Source of the DNA: Humulus lupulus
Taxonomy: Eukaryota; Streptophyta; Magnoliopsida; Rosales; Cannabaceae
Length of the DNA stretch: 64,000 bases
Assembly (NCBI RefSeq): GCF_963169125.1
Contig: NC_084802.1
Location: 22,661,107 to 22,725,106, forward strand
Reading direction: 5' to 3'
Shown here in pieces: positions 24,413 to 35,223 of the stretch (the first letter of the stretch is position 1; each line of letters begins with the position of its first letter). The notes beneath the pieces were generated by a model, which did no database searches, was not told the DNA's origin, and saw only the letters and a list, made by a program, of their open reading frames with translations. The translations under genes were made by a program, and so were the position numbers.

Positions 24413-25034
24413 GAAAATCTGCGAACAGAGAAGGGGGAGATGAGAATCTATGGCCCAAAAAACTAAAGGGAGTTAAGAGTTGGAATAACGTTGCTCGTGT
24501 ATAAAAGTTAAGCTTTTATATGACCAGCAGCATTCTGACAAAAACACTAAATCTTATGCGAACAGTTTGGAAAATGGATCAAAAAGCAGAAGTAAAAAGT
24601 TTTTTCAGGAGAAACTTTTTTTACTCTGGAGAAGCGTGAAAAACCCAATTTTTCTATAGGCTTAAAAATCGAATTTTTACTTCAATTTCACGCCCTAAGT
24701 TAACTATCCTGACTACCAAACTGATTCCTAACCTCAGCAGAGTGTCTTTTTCCTACCATATTAAACACCGATCAATATACCCATTTGCCCAGAAGCAAAT
24801 TTTTCAAGAACTTAAAGTCTGAAACAAACTAGAAACTAAACATAGCATGGCATCTCAGAGACGAAGAAATTCAAGAAGCTTACTTGGATGAAAATAGATG
24901 CAAATTACCGAGACGAAGAGTGGCTAGGCAGAAACCCTGTGAATCGATGAAACCGTTTGGGTCTTCTGGGCTCCGTGTGTAGAGTTCTTGAGGAAGAAAA
25001 GATTGGTAAAAAGTGAAAAGTAAAAAGAATGGGT

Positions 25035-25042
25035 TATTTATA
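25035..25042 (-). promoter_or_regulatory. TATA box for the antisense gene of E
   Basis: TATAAATA on the minus strand, in the context CAATATAAATAACCC, lies about 620 bp before the antisense ATG and about 220 bp inside the 3' LTR edge. The position is comparable to the TATA box at 10696-10703 in D. Use as a promoter is inferred. Confidence 0.5.
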
Positions 25043-25253
25043 TTGATCGTGACGCTGTAAAATAGGTAATGATGAGATTAACTTTTCAAGGCATGGGGAA
25101 GCACGATAGCCGTCAGACAACTTTTGGGAAAGTGAAAAGACATGATTAGTTGCCTTTTTCGAAAAGGCATAGACGACTCTGATAGATTTGGTGGGGTATG
25201 AGAAGGGTCAGTCTCTTAAGTTTACTTTATGCTGATCGCAGTAAAATAAACTT

Positions 25254-25263
25254 GGGGGGCAAA
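25254..25263 (+). other. Polypurine tract of element E
   Basis: GGGGGGCAAA abuts the TGTTTACCC start of the 3' LTR. Confidence 0.75.
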
Positions 25264-25901
25264 TGTTTACCCAAAAATAGCACTTGATGACATGGCAAGA
25301 ATTTCTTACACGTAGTTGGCACATGGCAGAATTTCTTACAAGAATTTCTGAAGTGAAGGGATGTTGTTCACCTATCGACCAGATGATTATTGCTTCATCA
25401 TATCTTGCGTTTAGGTGCGACCAGTATGGTCGCATGCTTCTATTTACTTCCTATAAGATACACAATCTTGTAATAACTACATTGATTATATTTTCCTTTT
25501 ATTGCCTTGATACGCGGATCTTAATGATAATTAAGGCCCATTGGCCCATGTAACCCCCCTTAAGCCTATAAATAAGAATGAGAGGACTCAAGGAGGGGAC
25601 TTTTGACTCTTAGACTTTTAATCTTTGTATTCAGAGAGAAAAGGCATACTGTGATTATCCACCAAAAGTTGTATTACTCCCAAGGCTTATGAAACTCAAG
25701 AACCCTAGTTCTTTGATCACAATTTGGGATTCAATATCAATAAGAATACTAAGTGGACGTAGGTCATTACCACCTTGTTGGGGCCGAACCACTATAAATC
25801 GCTTGTGTCACTTTCTTCCCATTTGATTCTCTTCTTGATTTTCTTTTTCGTTCTTTGTCGTTTATTTGACTCCGTGTCGTTGGCCAAATCAAGGGTCAAC
25901 A
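25264..25901 (+). repeat. 3' LTR of element E
   Basis: It is 638 bp, from TGTTTACCCAAAAATAG to GGGTCAACA. A TATA box is at 25567-25574. The target duplication ATAGG follows immediately. Compared with the 5' LTR it has an extra AGAATTTCTTACA-type duplication near 25320-25350. Confidence 0.92.
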
Positions 25902-26408
25902 ATAGGGTCTAAAAATTAATTTTTTAAAACACAGTGTCCAAACAAGTGATCATAAAAAAATACAGGGTCCAAAAAATTAGAAACCCTAATTATTATTACT
26001 TTTATTATTATATTATTTGCTACACTTCAATTCTCATTAAGAATGAAGAAAAAAAGGCAAAAATAAAAAATAAAATGTAATAATTAGAAAGAGATCAGTG
26101 AGAGATAATAATTTATATATATTATCTCTTATAGTCAAAACGTATGGATATAAATATATAATTATAATTTAGTTTGAAATTATATATCACACAGAGAAAA
26201 GAAGGGTCAGCATATATATAGTTAGGGAGAACCATATTTTTGTAATTAATTTAATATACCGTGTATAACAATTTTTTTTTTTAAATTACGGTGGGACGTG
26301 TAATTTTTTGGCACACTATCTTAGAATATGATTTTTGGTAATTTTTAAAAAAATGAGATTCTTTTTTTCTCATCTTAAATTAATAGGAGAATTTATTTTT
26401 TAAATATA
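25902..26408. other. AT-rich non-coding stretch
   Basis: The segment begins with the right-hand ATAGG duplication of element E and continues as AT-rich DNA with TATATA runs and poly-T. I see no gene, terminal repeat or captured exon in it. Confidence 0.5.
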
Positions 26409-26529
26409 TCTCTTATATATAAAAAGTGCGTAGATAATGAAAATTATTGGTTTTAATGGTTTGTGAATATACTTTTAAAACTAATTAAAATGGATATTTA
26501 TTAATTAAATTGATATAAATTCAAATATA
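26409..26529 (+). mobile_element. Helitron 5' terminus, cut off by element B
   Basis: A|TCTCTTATATATAAAAAGTG followed by CGTAGATAATG and TTGGTTTTAATGG matches the 5' end of the complete small Helitron at 59663 (TCTCTTCTATATAATAAGTG, GTAGATAACG). After about 120 bp it is interrupted by the inverted LTR end of element B. Its 3' partner is not certain; 53530 is a candidate. Confidence 0.65.
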
Positions 26530-26988
26530 GTTGACGCCGTTTTTCGTCAACTTAAAAAAGGAGAGCAATTAAACAAGAATATACCAGGGGAAATGAAATA
26601 ATATGATGAAAACAAGATGTTTTTACGTGGTTCAGCAGTTAAAAATTTGCCTAGTTCACGAGTCTATATTATTAATTCTTTGGAGTTTCCTGGAAACTTT
26701 CAGAGAATAGTTGCCCAGAGTTTTCTCTCCAAATCTCAATCTTTCGGTCCCTTACAAATGGAGTTCCCTTCTCTATTTATTCAGAATTCGTTCCCACATA
26801 TTTCGAGAAGATATTCTGTGAATCAAATAATATAATGCAAATAAATATATTATTTACTACGTACGCGGTAATATCCCATCAAATGTGGGATTTAATAACA
26901 ATATCACATTAGATCCCTTAAACATTGGGAAGTTATAACAATAAATACATTCACACACAGCTGACGTGTTCGGATGCTGGATCCATGT
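26530..26988 (-). repeat. 3' LTR of element B, truncated
   Basis: It aligns with 40010-40478 of the 5' LTR, starting at the (TG)TTGACGCCG end. It stops at GGATCCATGT, where the 5' LTR continues into CTTTGAGACC. The missing part is the U3-side 370 bp or so, together with about 110 bp next to it that D retains (10870-10976, including the polypurine tract). Confidence 0.8.
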
Positions 26989-27990
26989 CTCAAGTGCCGC
27001 CACGCGTCAACCACTGGCTGCTTAACCAGAGTACTCGAGTACTTTTGTACCATGCCCACATCCATTCATCTGTTACCTTTATGCCGCCATTATCACAATT
27101 GAACCTATCCGTCCGATCTAACACCGAATCCAGCCAATGGCCCAGATTAGCCCAAACTTTGATCTCCTATTGGGATTTACATATATATTGCCTCATCTCC
27201 TCTTCTTCTTCACTTTCATTTTCATTTTCAAGTTTCAAGTTTCAGAGAGGAAAGAAAGAACCAGAGCTGAAAACTTCACTTTCATCTTTGCATGTTCTCC
27301 AAACCGAAGAAACATAACTCCCTCAACATTTATGAATTCGTGAAAAATTTCTTGCAACCGCTCCTTCAATCGTCGATCTCTCTGTACCCGCCAGCCACTA
27401 TGTGTAAGTTTCTATTCTTGACCCCATATGTTCATATATATATATATTCCGTGCATTTTCGTGTTTCTATTGCACTGTGAACATATTTAATAGTTTTGCA
27501 CTAGAATATTTGTAGCAATTAGTAACTTCAACCATTTTGTTTAGCTGATACTGCGTAGACTTTGGGTTCAAAAGATTTCTGATATCATGAGTTTCAAACC
27601 CAGTTTTAGTGTAGAGGATGCAAATGTAGCTTTTTTATTATTTTTTAGACTATGGGTAATGTACCGTGTAGACCAAGAAATGGGGTATTGATTTAGGGTT
27701 TTAAATTGCACGTTTCCCAAAATTATCACCTTTCTGAGTAACCGTCAACTTCTTCCCTGAAAATCTGTGATTCTTAAAATGAATCCACTTTCCCTTTTTC
27801 GCGTCAAATACACGCTCGAAACCCAAACCTTACAATGGTTCCAGGGGGTTCCCTCGAGTTCGTCCCATTCCTTCGAGATTTCGGTCTCAATCGAGCTTAT
27901 TCTGTGATTTTAGGCCTTCGAGCTCGAATCATCCAGAATTTTACTCTTATTTCTTGTGTGCCTGGCCCTCACCCTTTTCTTTCTTGCTAG
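26989..27990 (+). promoter_or_regulatory. Leader and promoter region of B's antisense gene
   Basis: This segment aligns with 9948-10870 of D in reverse. The TATA position of D corresponds to TTACATATATATTGCC at 27177-27192, a degraded TATA box. A CT-rich leader (about 27195-27235) follows. The last bases before the start codon, TTCTTTCTTGCTAG, form a strong intron acceptor. Small ORFs here (for example from 26925) are leader sequence. Confidence 0.55.
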
Positions 27991-30797
27991 ATGTCACAGA
28001 ATTCTAAAAAACGATGGGGTTCAGTGCTTGCAATTCCCTATTCTCTGACAACTCCAAGTCCAGAATCGCCCTTCACTTGAAACCAGCGGCTAATTTGCAA
28101 ACACAAAGTGAGGTGTGAACAAGAAGATATTCGAGCTCACTTCTGACATCAAATCGATGAGGTTGAGGAGAAGAAAAGAAAGAAACTTTGGGTCGCATTC
28201 TACCCAGATCCTGAACCCGAGCTTAGACCGGTCTCTCTCGACCCCACGCTCAAAGTAACTATTGCCTTCAAGCCTGGTGATCTTGCATTCTCGCTGATGG
28301 AGGATTCATCAAACCGTCCATCCACTTTGCAATCGACTGCCATTCCTACCTCAAGGGAGGAATTTTTCGAGGTTGACCACTATTGGAGCTCGGTGTCTTC
28401 ATTAGGACAAATCTCTGACATCCTGGCTCGCCATGGCCTAGGATTATCAGGCTTGCTGAGGTGTCAAGCTCCTACCTACAATGATCGAAGCTGCTTCACT
28501 CTGGGCGATGGTCGACCTGAGAATAAACTGAAGCTCACGGCTTGGAGTCACAAACATATGAAGGCAGGGGCACTACTGCCCTTGAAGTCCTTTTTTAAGG
28601 ACTTTTTGGATTTTTTTGGGCTTGCGCCCTTCCAACTCCAGACCAATTCATACAGGGTCTTGTCAACCGTAAGGTCGCTGTACCACGAACTGAAGTGGGA
28701 AGGACCTTTGCCAAAGGAGATCCTGTATCTCTTTTGCCTAAAAAGCAACCCTTCCCGAGCTCGAGGAGGAGATGGCTTCTATTACTTGTCGAGCTATTCC
28801 AAGGAGAAGAAGATCTTTGAGGACATGCCCAACCATCCCCCGAACTTCAAGCTAGCCTTCTTTTGGACAAACGGCCTGGCTCCCTCAAAGTTATATTCGT
28901 TCACACGAATTCGTAAGTATATGACCCCTTTTCTTTCATGCTCGATTAATGATTCGACTCAAAATAATTGTAATGTATTCGATTCAGCCAATTATCATCG
29001 TCCTATGCCTACGGACACAATGAAGGAGCACAAGGAAGCTCTGCTCCAGTTGCCATATGGTAGGTGCTCCCTATCTTATCTTCTTCATGAAGATAAGCTT
29101 CGAGCCTACGGCCTTCTGGAGAAGGGCCAGTCGACGGACGACACCGTCCACCGGAAGTACACCATGTGGGAGCATGTACCACTCCCTACTGACAAACTTC
29201 CAAGGCAGAGGTCAACGAGCTCGATCTCTAGCCCGCTGTCACCTGAGTCTGCATTTAGGGAATGATGCCAATGACGAGGCTTCGAGCTCGAGTGACAAAG
29301 GTAAAGTCATCCTCAGCTCGTCCTTGTGGTCTCCTTCCCTTCTAAAATATAGACCTGACACCCTGATCCTATTCCTGGATTATAGGGATAATTTCCATGT
29401 ATGGTCTTGGCTAGATGATAGAGTCCATAGATTCGATAGCTGGCTGGGAAAATACAAAACAATGTATAGTCTGAATGAAGTTTGGGATGGGATAGTCATT
29501 CAATATGGAAAAAATGACTATAGGGACCTTTCGAGGTTAACTTCCACGTATAGGGAAGAGACTCCACCAGCCTCCTTTTAAGATAGGGGGATTACTTGGT
29601 CGCCGAGCACGAGCTCGGGGGAGAGTTCCAGTCAGTTTTCTTGTCACTTGTTTATTTGTTTCCATTAACTGTTTGCTTCACATTTACTTTAGCATTCTAA
29701 GCTCGTTTACTAATGTGATTTGATTGTGCAGGCAATATGGACTCTAACCTCGAAACCATGCTCAACAGCCGCTCGGGAGCCAAGCAAAGCAAGCGCCTAA
29801 GAGTGTCACAAAAAGCTGGTCGGCCTGCTAAAGTCCCCAAAAGGATCGAGGTGACTCCTCATCCTCCGGCCCCTCAAGGCTCGAGCCAGGTCATTACCTC
29901 TGACTCCCAGATCAGGGTTCCTACAGAAGAGGTTTCTTTGAAGTCTCTTAACATCCAAACCCTTCAAACGACCGCACCAGCTCTGAAGAAGCCGATTCCC
30001 ACTCAGGAACGCCTGCTGTCGATTTCGACTCATTCTGATGAGTACGTCATTGACAGCGCTACGGGGACTCACAGAGCCAGTCTTGGCTCGAATGTCCTAT
30101 CTCGAGTGGGCCAAAGTTTCAGCAATCTTGGGGCTCCTCAGTGGCAGTTCCTGGTCAATGCTCAGGATTCGAGTGTCCTTTACGACAAGAGTACCGAGCT
30201 CATCTCCTCGGTAATTTTTCTTACTTTGTTATTTGTTTGAGTTTTACTTGGAACATGCTCTAACTTAATTTGTTTGTTTACTAGGATCTCGCTGCAGTTG
30301 CTCAGCTTAATTATAAGTTGAATGACGAGGTTCACGCGAGCATGAGTTATGCTCAAGAGTCGAAGGATCTCCAGCTCAAGCTCACTAATGAGTTTAAAGC
30401 TGCCAAGTCAAAGCTGGAGACTGAGCTTGAAGAGAAGGACTCGAGGGTCAAGGAGCTTGAGAAGATAATCGCCAAGCTCGAGGAGGAGAAGAAGGCCACC
30501 TTAGACATAATGAAGGATGAAAAGGCTCTCCTCCTCGAAGAATTCAAACAAAGGAAGGATCGAGCAATGGATATGGACATGTACAGGATCTGGGCCAACA
30601 ATGCCGATCTTGACACAAGCTTTTTGGGTACCCTGGAGGACAAGCTCGTGGACAAGTGGCAAGCTCGGCTAGAGGCAGAGGAAGCCGAGGAGGAGGCCGA
30701 GAAGGCCAAGGAGGCGAGTGCCGCGGGGGGGATTCTCATGCTTCCTAGAGGCGAGATCATGGGCTGCGTCCCATTTACAAATTTTTGTAGTAGTTAA
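27991..30797 (+). pseudogene. Antisense gene of element B (Transposase_28-like and coiled coil)
   Basis: The ATG at 27991 follows a splice acceptor and opens MSQNSKKRWGSVL. Two early stops (TGG-to-TGA and CGA-to-TGA, near 28078 and 28146) break exon 1, after which 28297-29265 stays open. Its middle (LLPLKSFFKDFLDFFGLAPF, PKEILYLFCLKSNPSRARGG) is the plant 'putative gypsy type transposon' domain. An intron of about 75 bp (GTAAGT near 28912 to CAG near 28986) is conserved with D. Another intron ends TTGTGCAG before 29732; the basic exon from 29737 begins MDSNLETMLNSRSGAKQSKR. An intron from about 30209 to 30283 leads to a Lys/Glu coiled-coil exon ending with the stop near 30797. No enzymatic motif is recognised. 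It runs opposite to gag-pol and could make a separate spliced mRNA. Confidence 0.78.
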
Positions 30798-31675
30798 GAC
30801 CATTCTTTTTTATGCCCTTGAGGCAGAAACAATTTACAGCTCGTTTAAGAGTTAGTTTTTGTTTATCCAAACTTGAATTTGATATTTTTAACTTTATGTC
30901 CGGCTTTACTTTAATGTTTTTGCCTCACATTTCTTAGATCGAAATATTTTGAGCAATTTATATTAAATTTTGCCTTTATGTCTGTTTATTCATACAAACA
31001 TCTGTTGGATTTAAGCTCGAGTATCGATGCATTCATGCACAGTTTTCTCGATATATCCATATTCGATCTCGTTATTTGTCAAGGTCGGATCTTACTTTTA
31101 CCATGCACTCGAAAGTACTTATGTGGCATGTAAGATAGGTGGTTTAGTTATATCTTGCTGTCTCTAGTCACTTTTCCTCTTCCTCAAGTAGCTCCTTAAG
31201 GTTATGAGGTTGAAACTATTTTTGCAAAATATTCCAGCCTCGATCTTGACTTAGCTCAAAATAGGTACATCTTTTTTCCAACTTTTGTCGATTAGTTTTA
31301 ACTGGTTTGTTCCAAACCTATATAGGTTGTGTTTGGTTCATAATCCATACACATATTTTCAATCTACTTATATCCAGATAGCTCGCGTATCTAGTCGTAT
31401 TATCTTAGCTCGCGTATATTTTCTAGTTTTCGTGTATGCTATATTTGCATGTTGGGTTAACCATCTAGACATTTTTCTTTTATGTTATTTATTTTTTCAA
31501 ACTTCTGGTATGTATACCACTGATGCCCCCTTAATATCCTATGAGTGTGACCATAGGTTATTGAATTAAGAGAGTTTGCAAAAAATACAACATATAAGAA
31601 CAAGAATCGAATATTTTATTAATAATTTTTTGTAAAAACAAACATGCTTGGTTACAATGAGACATCATTCCTACA
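30798..31675. other. Spacer between the antisense gene and pol of B
   Basis: AT-rich, no convincing ORF. The antisense-gene and pol transcripts would converge here. The left part matches 1-295 of element D in reverse. Confidence 0.55.
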
Positions 31676-34600
31676 CTATTGATAGTAAGGTCGTAGATGT
31701 TTGCCATTCCATGCTCGCGGTACCAATTCTAAGTTTAGTCTCGCCAATTTATAGACTCCAGGTCGAATAATTGACTTGATCTTGTAAGGTCATTCCCAAT
31801 TAGGCCCAAGTATGCCCGCAGTCGGGTCCTTTGTAGCTAGGAACACACGCCTTAACACTAAGTCTCCCAATCTGAACTTCCTAACCCAAACTTTTTTATT
31901 AAAATATCGGGTAGCTCGCTGCTGATATGCTGCATTTCTTTGTTGAGCTTCATCTCTCCTTTCTTCTATAAGGTCCAGACTGACTTCGAGCTGGGATTGG
32001 CTCGAGGCTTGATCATAAGCATAGCAATGAATCATGGATATTTTGACCTCGATTGGAAACATGGCCTTGCACCCATAGGCTAGGGAAAAGGGGGTATGCC
32101 CTGTCGAAGTGCAAGCTGTGGTTCGATATGCCCACAAAACTTGGGGTAACTCCTCGGGCCATTTTCCCTTAGCTTCTTCTAACCTCTTCTTTATTGAACT
32201 CTTGAGAGTTTTATTTACTGCTTCGACCTGGCCGTTCTCCTAGGGATGGGCTACGGAGGAAAAGATCTTTATTATTCCATTTTTTTCACAAAAATGAGTA
32301 AATAATTCACTGTCGAATTGAGTACCGTTATCTGATACTATCTTCATTGGCATTCCGTATCTACAGATGATGTTTTTTTACCACAAAGTCCAGGACTTTT
32401 TTCGAGGTAATCGTTGCCACGGGTTCGGCCTCGGTCCATTTTGTAAAATAATCGACCGCGACCACAGCATACTTTACTCCACCTTTGCCTGTTGGTAACA
32501 AACCTATGAGGTTGATTTCCCATACCACAAATGGCCAAGGGGAGGTCATCATGGTTAGCTCGGATGGTGGAGCTCGTGGAATTGTTGCAAATCGCTGGCA
32601 TTTATCACATTTCTAGACATATTCGAATGCACCTGCTTTGACAGTGGGCCAGAAGTACCCTTGTCTTATAATTTTCTTTGATAGACTATGCCCCCCAGTA
32701 TGGTCTAAACAAAATCCTTCATGAATTTCTTCTAGGATTTTCTTTGACTCAGGTGGAGTCACACATCAGAGTAATGGCATAGAATATCCTCTCTGATACA
32801 ACCTTCCCTCCACAATATTATATCTCGGAATCTGATACAACAATTTACGAGCCTTGTTCCGTTCTGCTGGGAGAATGCCGGTTTCAAGGTAATCAACTAT
32901 TGGGGTCATCCAGGTTGGTTCAGAGTCAATCATGCATACGTCTTCCCCTTCATGCTCACTGATACTAGGAGTCGACAGGTACTCTATCGGTACTACATTC
33001 AGTGTGTCGGCTTAGTTGGATATGGCAAGCCTGGCTAAGGCATCTGCATTTGAGTTTCGTTCTCGGAGAACCTGCTCTATGACATAGAACTCAAAATGTT
33101 CGAGAGCAGCTTTGGCTTTTTCTAAATAAGCAGCCATCCTTATGCCACGAGCTTGATATTCCCCTAGAATTTTCTTGACCACCAACTGCGAATCACTGTA
33201 GCAGTGTATTGCTTTGGCCTTGAGTTCCTTGGCTATTCAGAGTCCTGCCAATAAAGCTTCATACTCAGCCTCGTTATTAGATGCTTCGAAGCTGAACCTC
33301 AAGGCGGAGTGAAATCGATTTCCTGTTCGAGTGATCAATATGATTCCTTCCCCTGATCCATTTTTGTTAGAAGATCCATCGACATAAAGTTTCCACAGCT
33401 TACAGGTTGGGGTTATAACTTCGTCATCAGATACTCCCGTACATTCCACGATGAAGTCTGCCAGGGCCTGCCCCTTTATGGCCATTCTCGGATGATAAGT
33501 GATCTCGAACTATCCGAGTTCAACAGCCCATTTTAATGATCTGCCCGATGCCTCTAGTTTGGACAAGACTTGTCACAGTGGTTGATCAGTCAACACATGG
33601 ATGGGGTGCTCTTGGAAGTAAGGTCGGAGCTTTCGAGACGAGTGGATCAGGCTGAGAGTTAGTTTTTCCATCAGAGGGTATCTCGATTCTTCCCCCAGCA
33701 GTCTCTTGCTGACATAATACACCAGTTTTTGGACCTTCTTGTCCTCTCGAACGAGCACAGCACTGATGGCGTGCTCAGTTGTTGCAAGATACAAGTATAA
33801 GACTTCTCCTGTGATAGGTTTTGACAAGATCGGAGGTTCCGCGAAGTGTTTCTTTAGGTCTTGGAATGCGAGTTATCATTCCTCTGTCCATTCAAATTTT
33901 TTGCCTCCTCTCAAGAGATTGAAAAATGGAAGATAACGATCTGTAGATTTAGAAATAACCTACTTAATGTCGCCATCCATCCAGTTAAACTCTGTACATC
34001 TTTATGCTTTTGAGGTGACGGCATGTCAATTAACGCCTGGATCTTGTCAGGATTAACCTCTATTCCTCGCGCGTTCACTATGAAGCCCATAAACTTCCCC
34101 GAAGATACTCCAAAAGAGCATTTTTGGGGTTAAGTTTCATGTTGTACTTCGGTAATACGGCAAAGCATTCTTCGAGGTCGTCAACATGGTTATCGTCATG
34201 TTTTGATTTGACTAACATATCATCAACATAAACTTCCATGTTATTACCTATTTGCTCAGAGAACATTCTATTCACAAGTCTTTGGTACATTGCTCCATCA
34301 TTTTTAAGCCTGAAGGGCATGACGTTGTAACAATACATCCCTTTATCGGTTACGAAGCTCATATTCTCTTGGTCTGGTGCATGCATGGCGATCTGGTTAT
34401 ATCCAGAATAAGCATCCATGAATGACATAAGACCGTGCCCCGTTGTGGCATCTACGAGCTGATCGATCTGAGGCAGGGGAAAACAATCCTTAGGGCTTGC
34501 CTTGTTGAGGTCGGAGTAATCAATACAGGTTCGCCACGTCCTGTTGGGCTTCGGAACCAATATTGGGTTGGCGATCCAATCAGGATAAAAGGCATCCCGT

Positions 34601-35222
34601 ATGAACCGATTTGCCTTTAACCTGTCGACCTCTTCCTTTGGGGCTTTCTTCCTATCATCGTCCAGGAGTCTTCATTTTTGCTGCTTCGGGGGGAAGCTCT
34701 TGTCAATATTTAGTGCATGGATTATCACATTTGGACTTATCCCTATCATGTCCGAATGTGACCATGCGAAAACATCTTGGTTCTTCCTTAAAAAGCAAAT
34801 TAATTGCTACTTCGCCTTTTCAGAAAGGTTTTTTCCCACCTTCACAGTCTTTGGGGGATCGACTTCTTCGAGCTCTTCTAGCGACTCAAGGTCAGCCCTT
34901 TCCTCTATTTTGGGGTCGATTTCTTCATCTATTTTGAAGACCATCCCATCCTCGTTCTGAATTATGATAAGTGCATGTGAACTGGTTTGTTTCTTCCCTC
35001 TAACAGAAATGTTGTAGCATTCCCTTCCCGCAAGCTGGTCCCTTTTCAAAGTTTCGATGCCACCAGAAGTTGAGAACTTGATGGCCAAATGCCTAACAGA
35101 CGAAACTGCTCCCAGCCCTACTAAGGCGGGTCTCCCGAGCAGTACGTTATAGGCCGATGGAAGATCCACTATGACGAACTCCATCATCTATGTCACCAAG
35201 ACTGGATAGTCTCCCAAGGTCA
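31676..35222 (-). pseudogene. pol of element B (PR-RT-RH-aRH-IN), frameshifted
   Basis: Reading leftwards, the C-terminal part of protease (FVIVDLPSAYNVLLGRPAL) begins at the T-frag junction, so the DTGSS active-site region is missing. Reverse transcriptase (about 34630-33850) keeps FMDAYSGYNQI and an intact YVDDM, then shifts frame near 34095. The gypsy RNase H keeps a DQPL segment. The second RNase H (33237-33440) has YVDGSSN and an intact NEAEYEALLAGL. The integrase zinc-binding region lies near 32600-32730. The catalytic-core motif reads WEINLIGLLP, with Asn where Asp is expected. The C-terminal part ends with PYYQ-stop at 31676. Frameshifts near 32355 and 33500 and several TAG/TGA stops inactivate it. 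Confidence 0.88.
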
Positions 35223-35223
35223 C

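Larger units (their letters stand above)
14193..25901 (+). mobile_element. Element E: complete Tat-like Ty3/gypsy retrotransposon with antisense gene
   Basis: Two LTRs (14193-14810 and 25264-25901) are flanked by the perfect 5-bp duplication ATAGG (14188-14192 and 25902-25906). The order is LTR, primer-site region, gag, protease, reverse transcriptase, RNase H, extra RNase H, integrase, antisense gene, polypurine tract, LTR. Protease-RT-RH-IN order defines Ty3/gypsy. The second RNase H of the SNNEAEYE type and the antisense gene suggest the Tat lineage. By eye the LTRs differ at roughly 25-30 of about 600 aligned sites, mostly transitions, plus small indels, so the insertion is not recent. 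All coding parts carry stops; it is not autonomous now. Confidence 0.92.

Noticed and set aside
26925..27317. A 130-codon plus-strand ORF as a gene
   Set aside because: It spans the truncated LTR end and the leader of B's antisense gene, and its residues follow the CT-rich leader.
28297..29265. Long plus-strand ORF that could be a host gene
   Set aside because: It is the middle of the antisense gene of element B. A homologous copy lies in D at 8632-9830 in the same place relative to the 3' LTR.
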